From the NCBI RefSeq assembly GCF_027580225.2, contig NC_073358.2, forward strand, positions 27,864,501 through 27,928,500: 64,000 nucleotides of DNA. The letters are read 5' to 3'. This document shows, piece by piece, positions 47,630 to 60,497 of this stretch (its first letter is position 1; every line of letters starts with the position of its first letter). This DNA comes from Misgurnus anguillicaudatus (Eukaryota; Chordata; Actinopteri; Cypriniformes; Cobitidae). A program made the translations under genes and the position numbers. The notes below the pieces were generated by a model. It was not told where the DNA came from and made no database searches. It worked only from the letters and a program-made list of their open reading frames with translations.

Positions 47630-48365
47630 GTAAACAGCTCCTGTTAGTAGTCACAGTGGTTTCTATGAAAAGTGTGACCTGGGGGACCGAGGGAGCACAA
47701 TCGAAATCTGCTCAGGTCAAACTGAATGAAAATAGCCTAGGAGATAGAAATATACACATTTGTTTTATATGCTGTGAAACATCCATGCATTTTCTTTATG
47801 CATCAAGAAACACAACATAATGTTACAATTAAAAATCTTAATAAACTGCAGTGTATGTGAAGTTCAAATAAAATCTATTTCCCATCACTGCACTAAATAC
47901 TTTTAGCCTGGATTCCAATCATGAGGCTGGTGATGGATGACAGCCATCAATGTCACTGTGATGGCAATCAATAGTATGACCTTGTCACTAAGACCATCGT
48001 CAATGACATTGACGGATCATGCAATGTGTGTGTATATCTGGGTGTGCATGTATACACACTTTCATCCCATGTAAACAAACAAACTCCAGAAAGTTGTCGT
48101 ATTAGACGACTAAAAACACCCACAAAACAAATAAAAACACCTTTTCAAAAGAAGAAGCTAGGCAACACCTACAAAACCAAGACGGACATCAAATGTAAAG
48201 TGTGTAATATTTGCATCAGTAATACCACATTGCAGAACTGTGCAAACTGATGTTTCCTAGATCTGCCTTTAATACAGATTACCCAATACCAATAAGCTTT
48301 AGTAAAGCCACTAAAGTATATTATTCATCTTTTGTTGATAAGTTAATTTCACAATGTGGGACTTT

Positions 48366-48713
48366 TAGCTGCATTTAGGGGTGAAATTGCAACCAACGGC
48401 TCAGTCCACAGCTCACCGCTTCTTTTTCGAAACCCATAAAGAAAGACAAACACGTCATCGTCTGAGACAACGTAGTAACAAAACGCACTCTAGAGATCAG
48501 TTTGTCCGTTTAGGGCTTCTGTAGAAACATGACAAATTGGCGACTTCCATGTAAGGGGACCCGCAGTGTATGTAGATAAAAAGGCAACTCTAAGGTAATA
48601 AAAACAATGCAGTTCATTTAGTAAGGTCTCTATACATCACTGATAACACAGTTATGTATATTATATTGCATTTCTGTCAAGAGATCCTTATAAAAGTCCC
48701 ACATTGCACCTTT
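48366..48713. mobile_element. MITE family D, reversed partial copy
   Basis: Ends CCCACATTGCACCT before TTAA. Internal CCATGTAAGGGGACCC, GAAACCCATAAAGAAAGACA and CATCGTCTGAGACAACGTAG match 13.0-13.4 kb inverted. The other terminus is missing. Confidence 0.8.
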
Positions 48714-48904
48714 AATAACTATTAAAACAGTTGCAAGTCTATAAAGCTGCATTTTTACTTGTTGACCTAATGCATTGGTTTAATGTTTTCACACATATCT
48801 AGTTGCTTTCCTAGTGTTTCATCATTAGCGTTTTTGTTTACAAATGACAAAAAAATTACTAAATTAAGTTTTCTCGTGGCTTTATTGCACTTTTAATTAT
48901 TCTC

Positions 48905-49253
48905 TTAAAGGAATAGTCTACTCGAAGTACTCCCATAAGTGCTATTACGCCATACAATATAGTTCCTCTTTTAAATCCGTTTAGAAAAGCGCTACGTTTT
49001 ATTTTGTACCACCAAACCTGCTCGCACAACTACTCGTCTTAAATAGGAAAAACGTTGATGTGTTTGGTCACTTCTAACTTTATCTCTGATTGGTAGCATT
49101 GAATGAATGGGGCTAAGCTAAATGCTATCGTAGCGGCGCAGCGCGCTCCAGCGCTTATGTGCACGCACACAGATGATAGAGGGATGTATCAACAATTCTT
49201 AGTTAAGGTAATAACATATTTTAATATTGAAAATGAGTAGACTATTCCTTTAA
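48905..49253. mobile_element. TTAA MITE, family H, full copy
   Basis: TTAA at 48905-48908 precedes AGGAATAGTCTACTCG, and GAGTAGACTATTCCT precedes TTAA at 49250-49253. 341 bp. An inverted partial copy lies at 50.15-50.59 kb. Confidence 0.88.
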
Positions 49254-49873
49254 TATTAAATGTCCCACTCACTACTTTGTCTATCTATATTTTCACACTG
49301 CTATTACATGTCAACAACTTTATTAGTGCATTGTGGTACTAGCGTTTTGTACATTTACAATTAATTAATTATTTTATAGTATCCATCCTCAATGGGATTT
49401 GAACCATAACTTTGGCATTGCAATCCCTATGCATTGCAGATCAGCTACAGGAACTACTTTCTTCTCATGTTCCCATATTCAAATGGTCATCTCGGGATAG
49501 CATCCCAGTAACCTCACTGACATGCACATAAACACAGGCTAGCAGGTGACCTTCACTTATTGATCTGTCCACAATGACAAATTCCAATTAAAATTTCACA
49601 CGCTCACACATCAGTGACCTGCAGATAGGTGCTAATGAATCTTCTCAATATAACCTACCCACCACTGATAACGATGATGATGGTGATATTATATGTGGGA
49701 ACAAAAAACATACTGCCAGTAACAGCGGCCATGACCTTCACAGTCTCTAAAACACACACACAAACTTTCATCTGTGGCATGATGCCATGCAGGCAGTCAC
49801 CCAACATGCCAACCACAGTTTGATAAGAAACATTCAATAACACACGACAGTAAAAGTTCATATACACACTAAC
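49254..49873. other. klhl13 intron just after its first visible coding exon
   Basis: No element or exon recognised. Confidence 0.4.
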
Positions 49874-50018
49874 CTGTAGTACCACAGAGCTATGCGTGTT
49901 GCTGGTAAAGAAGCGTGTGTTTCCTGTTTTTGAGGCCTGCAAGTGGGAGGAGAGCCCCATTTCACTGCATCCTAGTGACACCTTCATCATCTGAGCATCA
50001 TCATCCTCCACCAGTGAT
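49874..50018 (-). CDS. klhl13: klhl13 first visible coding exon: N-terminal region
   Basis: The donor GTTAGT follows 49874. A pyrimidine-rich tract ending GATGGACAG provides an acceptor before 50018. 145 bp: one base, then 48 codons reading [40 protein letters not shown] and THSSVVLQ. The acidic SLVEDDD and the [10 protein letters not shown] / [12 protein letters not shown] segments match the N-terminal region of KLHL13. KLHL9-type proteins begin at the equivalent of MKVSLG. The entry phase implies an upstream exon. Alternatively an ATG at 50024-50026, in frame and overlapping the acceptor ([10 protein letters not shown]), or MMKV inside the exon could start translation. The true start is unresolved. 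Confidence 0.93.
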
Positions 50019-50152
50019 CTGTCCATCAGAGAAAGAGAAATTGAGAGAAAGAAACAGGATTGGTTAATATTCAAAGCTAAACTCTGACAGAGGAGTATAG
50101 ACTGTATAGAGGAGTACACGCACTGTCACAGTTATATGTCTGGCCCGAAGTT

Positions 50153-50590
50153 AAAGGAATAGTCTACTCATTTTCAACATCAAAATATGTTATTACCTTA
50201 ACTAAGAACTGTTGACACATCCCTCCACCATCCGTGCGCGCGCACGCAAGCGCCGGAGCACGCTGCGACGCCTCGATAGCATCCAGCCCAGCCCCACTCA
50301 TTCAACTGCACCATCCAGAGACAAAGCCAGAAGTGACCAAACACATCAACGTTTTTCCTATCCAAGACGAGTAGTTATACGAGCAAGTTTGGTGGTACAA
50401 AATAAAACGTAGCGCTTTTCAAAGCGGATTTAACAGAGGAACTGTATTTTGTGGCGTGGTGGCACTTTTGGGAGTGCTTCGACTCGGCGCAGTAACACCC
50501 TCCCTCTCCCATTATGAGAGTGAGAAGGGGAGCGGACTTTTCAGGCGAGTCAAAGTACTCCCAAAAGTGCTATTACGCCATAAAATATAG
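50153..50590. mobile_element. MITE family H, inverted partial copy
   Basis: TTAA, then AGGAATAGTCTACTCATTTT, then the family H body inverted (AAACGTAGCGCTTTTCAAAG, CAAAGTACTCCCAAAAGTGC). The far terminus is incomplete. Confidence 0.75.
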
Positions 50591-50819
50591 TTCTATTGTA
50601 ATAACTATTGTTATTATAAGGCATTGAAACAAAAACAACAGATCTTTGTTTGTGTTTTAATGCCTTATAATAATTTGTTTTAAAACAGCTGTGCTTAAAT
50701 ACATGTACAAACGTTACGTTTCCTTGACCACGCGCATAGGAGCATGACTTGGGCGCGTAACCTCGATAGAGACGATAGTACAAAATCTCTACCGGTTGAC
50801 AAATTTCTACTGGTTTATC

Positions 50820-51180
50820 GCCCACCCCTACTTGTATATCAGTCTGGCTAGTTGCTAAACTGACCTCTGGAACAAATACCTTGTTGAAAATAAAAACTAT
50901 TTTTAGATTTCCTAAAGACGAGGAGAGAAGGTGAGCATGGATCACTGCTGTGGGAAGAGAGGTTCGGCAGCCAAGCAAGAATTCAAGGATCTGTAGCTAA
51001 CATCGTATACATTAATTTTACACAGTAACGTTATCTCAGTGCAGTATGTTGATACGCTTTAGCTATGATTTGAACTAAGGTATCTTATCAGCAATAATCT
51101 ATTGTAGAAGGACTCGGTTGTTATTGATTCATGGCGTAAATCTGCCAAAAGTCATTTGTTTATGTTGTTGCTGATGAAAC
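50820..51180. mobile_element. Dispersed repeat of unknown family, copy 2
   Basis: The uninterrupted version of the repeat at 10.85-11.66 kb: GGCTAGTTGCTAAACTGACC, GAGCATGGATCACT, ATCTGTAGCTAACATC and GGTTGTTATTGATTCATGG. No termini identified. Confidence 0.6.
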
Positions 51181-51722
51181 CGTCTATAGACAACCTATGG
51201 TTTGTGGATGTAAGTGAGAATATCTGGAATAGCAGCAATCTTGTAGCAAAAAGCTACAAACTTGACTGAAAGCAGGCTGAAATTGATCCTGGCATATTTA
51301 TTTACTTATTCAGATGAAGCTATTTTTGTCAAATAATCTCTATAATATTCTTATATTCCACAAAGCATGATGGCTTAGTTGGTTGCGGGTACATGACATC
51401 CACTGAAGAACAGAGTGTAGACATTAAATATGCTAAACTGCAAAGATGCAATACTGAATCTGGAAATCTGATTTAAGTACACCATACAAACCCTCTTTAA
51501 TACCGCAAAAAAAAAAAAAAACATACTACACATGCATGATAAAAAGTTCAGGTTGAGCACAATGTTACACAGACCAGTCATAGGGTAAATAATATTTAGC
51601 CCTTCCCATGTCTAATAGTAAAAGAACAAACAGTCAAAGTTTACACAAAAACAGCCATCACTGCACTATTAAAACGGTTGTGTTAAAACAACACATTTGT
51701 GTTTAGTTAAGGACAACACATA
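51181..51722. other. Upstream flank, nothing identified
   Basis: A/T-rich, with an A-run near 51510. The last 60 bases (GGACAACACA words) belong to a repeat that resumes after 52870 and resembles the 7.94-8.50 kb foldback. Confidence 0.35.
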
Positions 51723-52870
51723 TAGGGCCCTATTTTAATGATATAAGCACATTGTCTAAAATGCACGGTCTAAACGGGTGTGTCCTACTTACTTTAACGA
51801 CGGAAAAATGGTTTATGTGCCAAGCGCACGGCCTAAAATGGTTGTTTCTATTCTCCTAATGAGTAATGGGTGTGTTTTGGGCGTAACATGCAATAAACCA
51901 ATTTAAGTCTCAGCTCTCATCCCCTTTAAAAGCCAGTTGCGCCATGCCTAAACCCTATTTAGAAAGCAGAATTTGTAAACTAAAAAACTAAGCGGAAAAA
52001 GAAGACCACCAGTTTAAGAATAATGTTTAAAAATTGTGTTGTTTTCATTTTTATTGAAATAGATTTTTTTTGTATTACAACCTTTAAAAGACGTTTTCTT
52101 TCATTCATAGAAGTAAAAATTGCAGGCTTTTAATTGCTATAAATGTATTGATATCCTACATAATCATTGTAATCTCATTAAATAATTTGCAAATATGCAA
52201 TGACCAGTTTGTACTCTAAAAATACTTTATTTGTAACAAACAACACAAAGAATTTACAAATGTGCGGAGAGCCTTCAGCACTCAGACAGCGCCATGCCTT
52301 TTTTTAAAGCATTACTTAAAAATGTTTCTCATCTCACCATATCCACAGACACAAAGTCATCATATACAATAAATTCACAAGGTAGCAAAACATTTAACAA
52401 TAGATGCATTTGTTTAAACCAAGCCTTTATTTAGGCTACTTACAAGGCTACAGGTGAAGCACCATCTCATAATCGGTCCTCATTTATGTCCAAGAGACTC
52501 AATAATAATGTTTTACATTTTAATCCTTTAATTTTCCATATTTAAAAGCGTTTTTGTGCTGCTGCGCATCCATGTATGTGATAAGCAAACCCGCATTGTC
52601 ATCCCGTTTATAGGCGCATATTACTGACGCGCTCTTTAAATAACAAAAACATATTGCGCCATTGACTTTAGACTAGGTTTTTGTTGGTCAATGGTGTAGT
52701 CTATTTTAGTTGCATCAAAATAGCAACGCGCCTGAACACACCTCGTTTTCAGACCAGAACGCAAATGCATTTGCTATTTAAACAACGTGGCGCGAAACGT
52801 GAAAATTATCATTGCGCCGGGTTGAAGCTAGCTAAAGACACTTGCGTTGTGGTGTATAATAGAGCCCTTA
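51723..52870. mobile_element. DNA element with TAGGGCCCTATTTT / ATAGAGCCCTTA ends
   Basis: The ends are inverted repeats. The interior has CTAAACGGGTGTGTCCTACT and TTGCGCCATTGACTTTAGAC-type blocks, arranged as partly inverted arms. The flanks belong to one older GTGTTGTCC/GGACAACAC repeat, so this is a nested insertion. The exact target duplication could not be fixed, and no transposase is visible. Confidence 0.7.
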
Positions 52871-53070
52871 ATGTATTATTCTTATTGGAACAGCACATTT
52901 TGTGTTGTTTTAACACATCTTGTGTTGTCCCTTTTATTTATTTGAACACAAAATAAACACCAAATGACACATAATGTGTTAATTTACATAACATAAAACA
53001 ATGTGTGAGAGTTAAAACAGCTCTTCTCTCTCTCTACATTAAGTTCTATAGAAATCTATAAATAAAAAAT

Positions 53071-53145
53071 AAACTTACATTCCTACCACAGCATCCACAC
53101 AGCAACTAAAGCTCAGCCTAATTTGGTTGTCCGAGAGGGACTGTT
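53071..53145 (-). other. Possible upstream exon of klhl13 (speculative)
   Basis: On the minus strand GGAAT is followed by GTAAGT, a strong donor, and the upstream frame (EQSLSDNQIRLSFSCC...) joins in the phase the 50018 acceptor needs. It has no ATG before an upstream stop, so it could only be untranslated or out of the gene. It lies in non-repeat sequence. Weak evidence. Confidence 0.12.
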
Positions 53146-53417
53146 CCTAACTAACAAGCCATTATTCAATGACAACACTGCCAGAAAATGCATCTGAATT
53201 TGTTTTTGCAATCACCCAACCACTGACCTTCTAAAATGGTAGTCAACACAGCATCAATTCAGCCACATTAATAATTCACATGCACAGACAAACACAAACT
53301 TGGACATTTTAAAATATCTTCTTCAATCTGGATCCTAAAGCCAACTGATTGTAATACAAATACACATGCAGATTCAGCTTCTGTTGAGTTACTATTATGT
53401 GGCTAAACATAAACTCG

Positions 53418-53885
53418 GATGAAAAAGTCCTCCAAGCGGCTCGGCGACAATGTAATTGAAAAGAAGAAGGCAGGGGACAGATACGCAAAGATTTTCAAGT
53501 CACTGAATGTACCTTCGAGTGCTGTTACATTGACAAGAAATGGAAGGAGTATTGCACAGCTGTAAATCTACAACGAGCAGACCATCTGTGCTGTGCAAGA
53601 CGACGACTGTTGAGAGAGGAAGGCCACCAAGAGACTAATGACAAATCTGAAGGAGTTAAACATTAGTAGCTGAGATTGGAGAGGCTGTGAATACAACAAT
53701 TGTCTTTCATGGGTGCTTAACCAATCATAGATTTATACTTAAGGAAAGTGACAAATGCAACTAAAAAAGACAAAGAGAAACCTCAAATGCAATCTCGGTT
53801 ATGCTTTGTCAGACAGCATCTAGTAGGCCTAGATTCTGATAAGACCAAACGTGATCTTTTTGTCAAGAGAAATTTGCTAAAAAAA
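53418..53885 (+). pseudogene. Tc1-like transposase relic, N-terminal part
   Basis: One frame reads GDNVIEKKKAGDRYAKIFKS, then LNVPSSAVTL and RNGRSIAQL, matching the helix-turn-helix start of fish Tc1 transposases (AG.GY..ISK.L..P.STV). Stops then break it. The DNA continues to match Tc1 up to about 53885 (GAGAGGAAGGCCACCAAGAG, GAGATTGGAGAGGCTGTG). Terminal repeats and the catalytic DDE part are absent. Confidence 0.75.
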
Positions 53886-54721
53886 AAAGAACATTTTGCA
53901 GATAAATAAGATGAAAAATCAACAAAGACCTACTGACAAATGCTTTATTCATGTTTAAGTTGCTTAGGATACAACAGTTACAATCTGCTAAATGAATAGG
54001 GCTGGGTTTGCAACCAATCTGGCATTTAGATTTGAATTGATTTTGATTCAGAACAATTTTGATTGGTAATCAATATTTCATAAAACATTTTAGTTTTGCA
54101 GACATGGAATTTATTTGCTGTGTTGTCACTTTAAAGGGCCGTTCACATTATAACGATATCTATAGACAGGTTGCACGGCGACATCATTAACTGGTTGCGC
54201 GCGCAACCGAGAGGCAGAAAGAAGTGCATTGTGTTGTATGCTAGTAGTGGTGTCTGTAAGTCAAAATGCCAAGAGTTGTTGCGTGGAAAATAGTACCAAC
54301 AGAGTCAGTGCTGGGTGCCTGATGTTAACATACCAGTAGATGCGACTATTACGTTACTAGCCTAACATTATAATTCATACATGTATCACATTAACACTGC
54401 AAAAATAAAGACAGAAAAACAGATCCAACTAAAATCAAATTTTATTTATATACAAACAATAAAGAACGCTTCAATAATTAAGGTTGTTGCAGTAGCGGAT
54501 CAGCTCACCAAGCGGGCTTTCTGCCTCCTGGATGCACGCGCACACTGTAATGTTTGTAAACTTGCAACCCATCTATAGCGTTAACTATAGCGATAACTGT
54601 ATTTGTGCACTCATCACCGGATGATAATGATAACTATATGCTTATTCACTCGCGCAAATCACTTGCCTCTAATATTACATATTTCTTGTAATAAAACTTT
54701 TGCAATTGTTTACATGTCACT

Positions 54722-54792
54722 TAGGGATGCACCGATATGGAAATTTTGGCCGATACCGATAACCGATTACTCTTTATATTTGGGGGCCGATA

Positions 54793-54823
<31 letters not shown>

Positions 54824-55125
54824 GGCCAATATATATTCATATTATCTTCACAATGAAAAACTCCCAGACCGCGGACATCTTGTCTTTGCGCTAGACTAGT
54901 ATACTCTTCTTAAGCCCGCAACACGTGTCATCTTCGTGCTATGTCACAGAAAACATCAATCAAAACTTCACATGGCCAGCAATGAGCAAGTGAAGTGGTT
55001 CAACAAACCAAAATAATCCATCATTTATCGGCCTAATTTTGCTATCAGACCGATAACCGATAATATTAAAAATAAGCAGTTATCGGCCGATAACGATATG
55101 TCGGCCGATATATCGTGCATCCCTA
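54722..55125. mobile_element. Nested hAT element, 8-bp TSD ATGTCACT
   Basis: The left end TAGGGATGCACCGATATGG and right end GATATATCGTGCATCCCTA are inverted repeats. Exact ATGTCACT lies at 54714-54721 and 55126-55133. 404 bp, with GGCCGATAACCGATA subterminal repeats and an internal (AT)n at 54798-54822. Confidence 0.97.
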
Positions 55126-55442
55126 ATGTCACTGAATATGTAAATATGCTGTAACAGATGTCCACAACACGCAGAGTTTCACGTATTTCTAAACAGCGAA
55201 TCTAGAAGTTTGTGTATAATACAACATTGTCTAATATCTTACCTTTTGGCATAGTTAATGTGGTAGGAAAAAAGATTACGTAGTGAATTTCACAGCAACT
55301 GCATGAGCGTTGGATAACTGGGGTAATTTTATGTTATGGACCCATAGCAGAGGTTCTTCATTATCAACTATATTGTTATAGTTCTGCTATTCTCTTATAT
55401 ATAAAAACGATTTTTACATTTTTTGTCATATTAATATATAAT

Positions 55443-56487
55443 TAGGGCTGGGACAACGCGTCGACGTAATCGACGACGTCGACGCAAAAAATACGTCGAC
55501 GCAAAATATGCGCGTCGATTCGTCAGACCCAAAAAGACGGCGCCGTTGAGTAGTAGCAACGCGAGTGGCTCCAGTCCACGCCGGCTTCACAGCAAGTGTG
55601 AGCAGTGCGAAAGCGGCGCATGTTTTTTCAGCGCCCATGTTAACAAGCATGCACCCTGCCGCATGAGGAGCGCGAGCTCGCGGTTCTGTAGCAACAGTGC
55701 TGCAATCGTTTCTGCGTGGGTTCTGCTGCGCTGCTCAAGCTCATTTAAAGTGAAAGTGCTTTGTTTATGGTTTAAATGCTCGTGGATTGACGCGAAAGAG
55801 TGTCATTTTACCATAAAATCATGAATGTGATGCCAAGTGTGTTTTAAACAGAGCAATTTAACAAAAAGCAATGAAATATGTAAAAACACACTGTTGCCAG
55901 AAGACTGCGTTTTCATTCACTCTCTGTACAGCAGTAAATGAGTCCTCATCTATCTTAATAAACTTAAGAGAAAGAGATTTAATAATGTATGTGCTTCTTA
56001 AGTTTAATTGTGTTTATATCTGTCATTACATGGACTAGAACAGCACGAAAACAATGTAACAAATCAAGTTATAAAAATTAGACTGTGTGACCATCAAAAG
56101 GCACATTGAAGAGGTTTTGCTCATAAATGCATGCAAAATAAAGTCATTTGAACTTGAGATTTTTATACTGTTACTAAACAGCACAGAATGAGCTGCAAAC
56201 GCTTTATGAAATGCTACCTCTGACTAAGAATGCATTATTTTGCACTTGTATAGTCTTATTTTATTTTTAAATTTCAAGAGCAATCAACATATATTGAAAT
56301 GTTTACATTCAGATATGTAAATCAACATGTATAAATTGCTATTAGTTAATTAATGGGGAGATAATCGATATTCGAATCGAATCGAAGTCGAATCGGACTG
56401 ATAAAATGAATCGTTAGATTAATCGATGCATCGAAAAAAGAATCGCTAGATTAATCGTTTAAAAAATAATCGTTTATCCCAGCCCTA
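55443..56487. mobile_element. Nested hAT element, 8-bp TSD TATATAAT
   Basis: The left end TAGGGCTGGGACAACGCGTC and right end CGTTTATCCCAGCCCTA are inverted repeats. Exact TATATAAT lies at 55435-55442 and 56488-56495. The left subterminal part is CG-rich (GTCGACG repeated), and the right has repeated AATCGTT/TTAATCG. 1045 bp, no intact transposase. Confidence 0.95.
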
Positions 56488-56497
56488 TATATAATAT

Positions 56498-56629
<132 letters not shown>

Positions 56630-57109
56630 GACCGCCCCCAAGACCTGTAAAGCATAGATCCTGAATTATATGTTTATATATATTTTTTTCAATCTGAGAA
56701 TCAATATTTTTACCCAGCCTTATAAATGAATAATATGCAAATTAAAGCACTTAGGTTACTTAAAAGGCAAAGCAAGGATGGACGTATAGATTTGTTGAGC
56801 ACATCGTGTATACATGACTTCAAATAAACTCAAATAAAATCAGGTCAACAGAGCACAATAACATCTATTTCACGACTCTGAGACTTTCTCTTGCAGCATC
56901 AACTTTTATGGCTATAACAGTGATATCCAACCAGTCTCTATGGGTTTACAAAGTGACCCACTGCCCTGGATGAATGCCAAGAGAACACTGAGAGGGTTTG
57001 AGGATCAATCATTGACTGCTGTAACATAACCTCAAGGTACAAGAGAACAAAACTAAACAAAACCAAAACAAACAGTACAGTATTGTGCTTTACTTATGAA
57101 TATATATAT

Positions 57110-57216
57110 ATACACTAGTCAACATTTGAGGTGGATCAAAACCTTTAATAAAAGTTTTTACAATTCCTGTTTTTTGGTGAAATTTTTAGATCCTCTTCAA
57201 ATGTTAAATAGTGTAT
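57110..57216. mobile_element. Tiny mariner-like MITE
   Basis: TACACTAGTCAACATTTGAGG and CCTCTTCAAATGTTAAATAGTGTA are inverted ends of a 107-bp palindrome flanked by TA-rich DNA. Confidence 0.8.
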
Positions 57217-58103
57217 ATATTCAGTACATTAATGTTGTGAAATTATATGTACAGAATCATATGTAATGCACTGTGACATAAGCATCAAAATAACATGACC
57301 ATAAATAAAACCAGGCGACTTCAATAATAATACTGAGGTTCGGTGGAAAGGAGACTTGTCAAGGATCACTACCAGACCTTAAGAGGTATCTATAGTAAAA
57401 ATGAGGGGACTAAACTGACAGTCACATGATGACACAAGCACAGGCAGCTGATTGGTGCATTACCCTGTCAGGTGATAAGTTGGAGATGCAGCGAGCAGAG
57501 AGTGGGTGGTCCACACCACAAACGAATGCTGGTGGCTGCCAAAAACAACGAGAGATACAGAATCACTAAACACACGCCAGCTGAGATAACACATACAAAC
57601 ACGCGAAAAAACAGACACACGCGTGACATGTGTCAATCAAATCACTTCATGAAAAACAGGACAGAAAGAAAGAGATCACACGGGTATTCATTCATTAAGC
57701 AGTTTCGTTTTGTGGAGCCTCTAAATTAATGAGATAATTTGGAAGATTATCGTTGTGATGGGAAAACTGAATCTCAAGGGTCGACTTGATTAAAACTTGA
57801 CATGAGACTCACAACTGTCACCCACTATACAAAGATGGGTTTAATGATCCAAACACCAAACAACTCACTGTTACTGATACGCAACACTCACACTAACCAT
57901 CACAAAGAAATGTCACACAGAAATACTGATGTTCAGTGATGGGACACAATTACGCGCAAATAAATGAAGGCAGATCATCACACAGAATGATTGTGTGAGA
58001 GTAATGCTCTTCAAGCAAAAGAGCATTAGCATTAATAACACTCTTTAATAATTCGCCATTATGAAAGGACACCAATAAACAAGACAGGAGAACAGCTGGG
58101 TTG

Positions 58104-58154
<51 letters not shown>

Positions 58155-59317
58155 TGGACATGGACCTCAACATGTTCAGCTTTGATTAACCACCATCCTT
58201 TTCAACTCTCTTGAACCAGATCACTGCCTGTTAATTAGACTTTGAGCTCACACACACACAAATACTCACACAAACACACACTCACACAAACTTGCACACA
58301 CTTCTGCTGTCTTCTCTCCTAATTCAGATCATATCTCTGACAATCAGTTCACTTACTTCCTCAGAGAGCATTATACAGACAAGGTTTTTCTGATAATGAT
58401 GATACATCAAACATTAACAAATGGGTGAGGTAAGAGATTACTGGTTTGATATCATAAAGTGCGTTTTTGCAGCTAAATATAACCAGCATTCTGCTTTGCC
58501 CTCCCTAGAATGTTCTTCGTGAAAAGACGTTGTGGTGAAGGACGACTTTAAATCTAGGACAAAAAGCTTGAGGGAGAAAGCGTATATACGTATTACTAGA
58601 AAACTGCAGATGTAAGACATAGAGGTTTTAAACTGTTGTCTTGTGACTGAATAAGGGAAAGGGTTCAAATAATGCTTTTGGTTACATACATATTAAGCTT
58701 AATCAACATCTGTGTCATGCTGTCAACTACCATACAATATAATTTCAACTCACCCCACATTTGGTAACACAAATCTGTTTACAGTAATGGATTTACAATA
58801 GCAACAAGCATTGTTTAGAAGCAAAAGTTCTCTAGATTGTCTTGTTGAGGTGGGACTACTTTTCTACATGAATAAACACATTTTATCCATCTAGTAATTA
58901 TTTTCATCAGCTGAAATAAAACGACATGAATAATGCACTGCTCACTCTTTTGTCTTCTCGGTGTGGGAGTGTGTGCGTAGCTGGTGCGAGATTACACGTA
59001 GGAGCGTGTAATTTGTGGGAAGAAATGTGGGGTTCATTATTATTGTTTTAATGCAGATTGAAATTCCTCACAAATCCTCAGATTTTCTGCCAGGGTGTAT
59101 GTGACTCACATGGCGACTGGCGCTTAGTGACACATGCTTGCGTGGATTTATCCCCCGTATAATGAGCACAGTTGAGTGTCGATTGAAAGGGAGATGACAC
59201 ATGATAGGGATAGCTGACTCTGATGTGCTCATATAGGATGTATTAGGATGATGCAGTATGATGCTAGTCTGTAGGTTGTAACAGACTAGTAATATCACAC
59301 AAAAGTAAGTGCAGATA
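57217..59317. other. Unique sequence upstream of klhl13, no gene recognised
   Basis: 2.1 kb with no recognised element apart from the (CA)n at 58107-58152 and a looser CACA-rich stretch at 58250-58290. Missing 5' exons or the promoter of klhl13 could be here, but none can be demonstrated. Confidence 0.35.
58107..58152. repeat. (CA)n microsatellite
   Basis: About 44 bases of CA dinucleotide. Confidence 0.97.
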
Positions 59318-60497
59318 TACTTTCACCTAAAGGATTATTAGGAACACCTGGTCAATTTCTCATTAATGCAATTATCTAATCAACCAATCACATGGCAGTT
59401 GCTTCAATGCATTTAGGGGTGTGTTCCTGGTCAAGACAATCTCCTGAACTCCAAACTGAATGTCAGAATGGGAAAGAAAGGTGATTTAAGCAATTTTGAG
59501 TGCGGCATGGTTATTGGTGCCAGACTGGCCGGTCTGAGTATTTCACAATCTGCTCAGTTACTGGGATTTTCACGCACAACCATTTCTGGGGTTTACAAAG
59601 AATGTTGTGAAAAGTGAAAAGTATGTGGCAGTCCTGTGGGCGAAAATGCCTTTTTGAAGCTAGAGATCAGAGGAGAATGGGCTGACTGATTCAAGCTGAT
59701 AGACCAACCAAGGTATGCAGCAAAGCATTTGTGAAGCCACAACATGCACAACCTTGAGGCGGATGGGCTACAACAGAAGAAGACCCCACAGGGTACCACT
59801 CATCTCCATTACAAATAGGAAAAAGAGGCTACAATTTGCACAAGCTCACCAAAATTGTACAGTTGAAAACTGGAAAAATGTAGCCTGGTCTGATGAGTCT
59901 TGATGTCTGTTGAGACATTCAGATGGTAGAGTCAGAATTTGACGTAAACAGAATGAGAACATGGATCCATCATGCCTTGTTACCACTGCAGCCTGGTGGT
60001 GGTGGTGTAATGGTGTGGGGGATGTTTTCTTGGCACACTTTAGGCCCCTTAGTGCCAATTGGGCATTGTTTAAATGCCACGGCCTACCTGAGCATTGTTT
60101 CTGACCATGTCCATCCCCTTATGACCACCATGTACCCATCCTCTGATGGCTACTTCCAGCAGGATAATGCACCATGTCACAAAGCTCGAATAATTTCAAA
60201 TTGGTTACTTGAACATGACAATGAGTTCACTGTACTAAAATGGCCCCCAAACTATCTCAACCCAATAGAGCATCTTTGGGATGTGGTGGAACGGGAGCTT
60301 CGTGCCCTGAATGTGCATCCCACAAATCTCCCTCAACTGCAAGATGCTATTCTATCAATATGGGCCAACATTTCTAAAAAAATGCTTTCAGTACCTTGTT
60401 GAATCAATGCCACGTAGAATTAAGGCAGTTCTGAAGGCGAAAGGCGGTCAAGCACAGTATTAGTATGGTGTTGCTAAGAATCCTTTAGGTGAGTGTA
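59318..60497 (+). mobile_element. Tc1-like transposon, nearly full length
   Basis: The left terminus reads TCACCTAAAGGATTATTAGG and the right terminus is its near complement ending ATCCTTTAGGTGAGTGTA. Both sides begin at TA, the Tc1/mariner target. About 1180 bp. It contains a broken transposase (59470-60460). Confidence 0.93.
59470..60460 (+). pseudogene. Broken Tc1-like transposase
   Basis: Reading starts MGKKGDLSNFECGMVIGARL and GLSISQSAQLLGFSRTTISG, a Tc1-type paired HTH region. Stop codons and frameshifts then occur (near 59615, between 59690 and 59760, and near 59901 and 59948). The second part, RRMGYNRRRPHRVPL then KNVAWSDES, holds the first catalytic Asp. The third part, in a different frame from 59950, holds GGGGVMVWGMFS, then DGYFQQDNAPCHKARI with the second Asp, then LNPIEHLWDVVEREL with the Glu. 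A small deletion alters the residues just before LNPIEH. The DD34E plan is recognisable but cannot give one protein, so the element is dead unless helped in trans. Confidence 0.92.

Noticed and set aside
57472..57729. 85-codon plus-strand frame upstream of klhl13
   Set aside because: No similarity recognised on either strand. Considered as a klhl13 first exon on the minus strand, but no convincing donor or N-terminal match was found.
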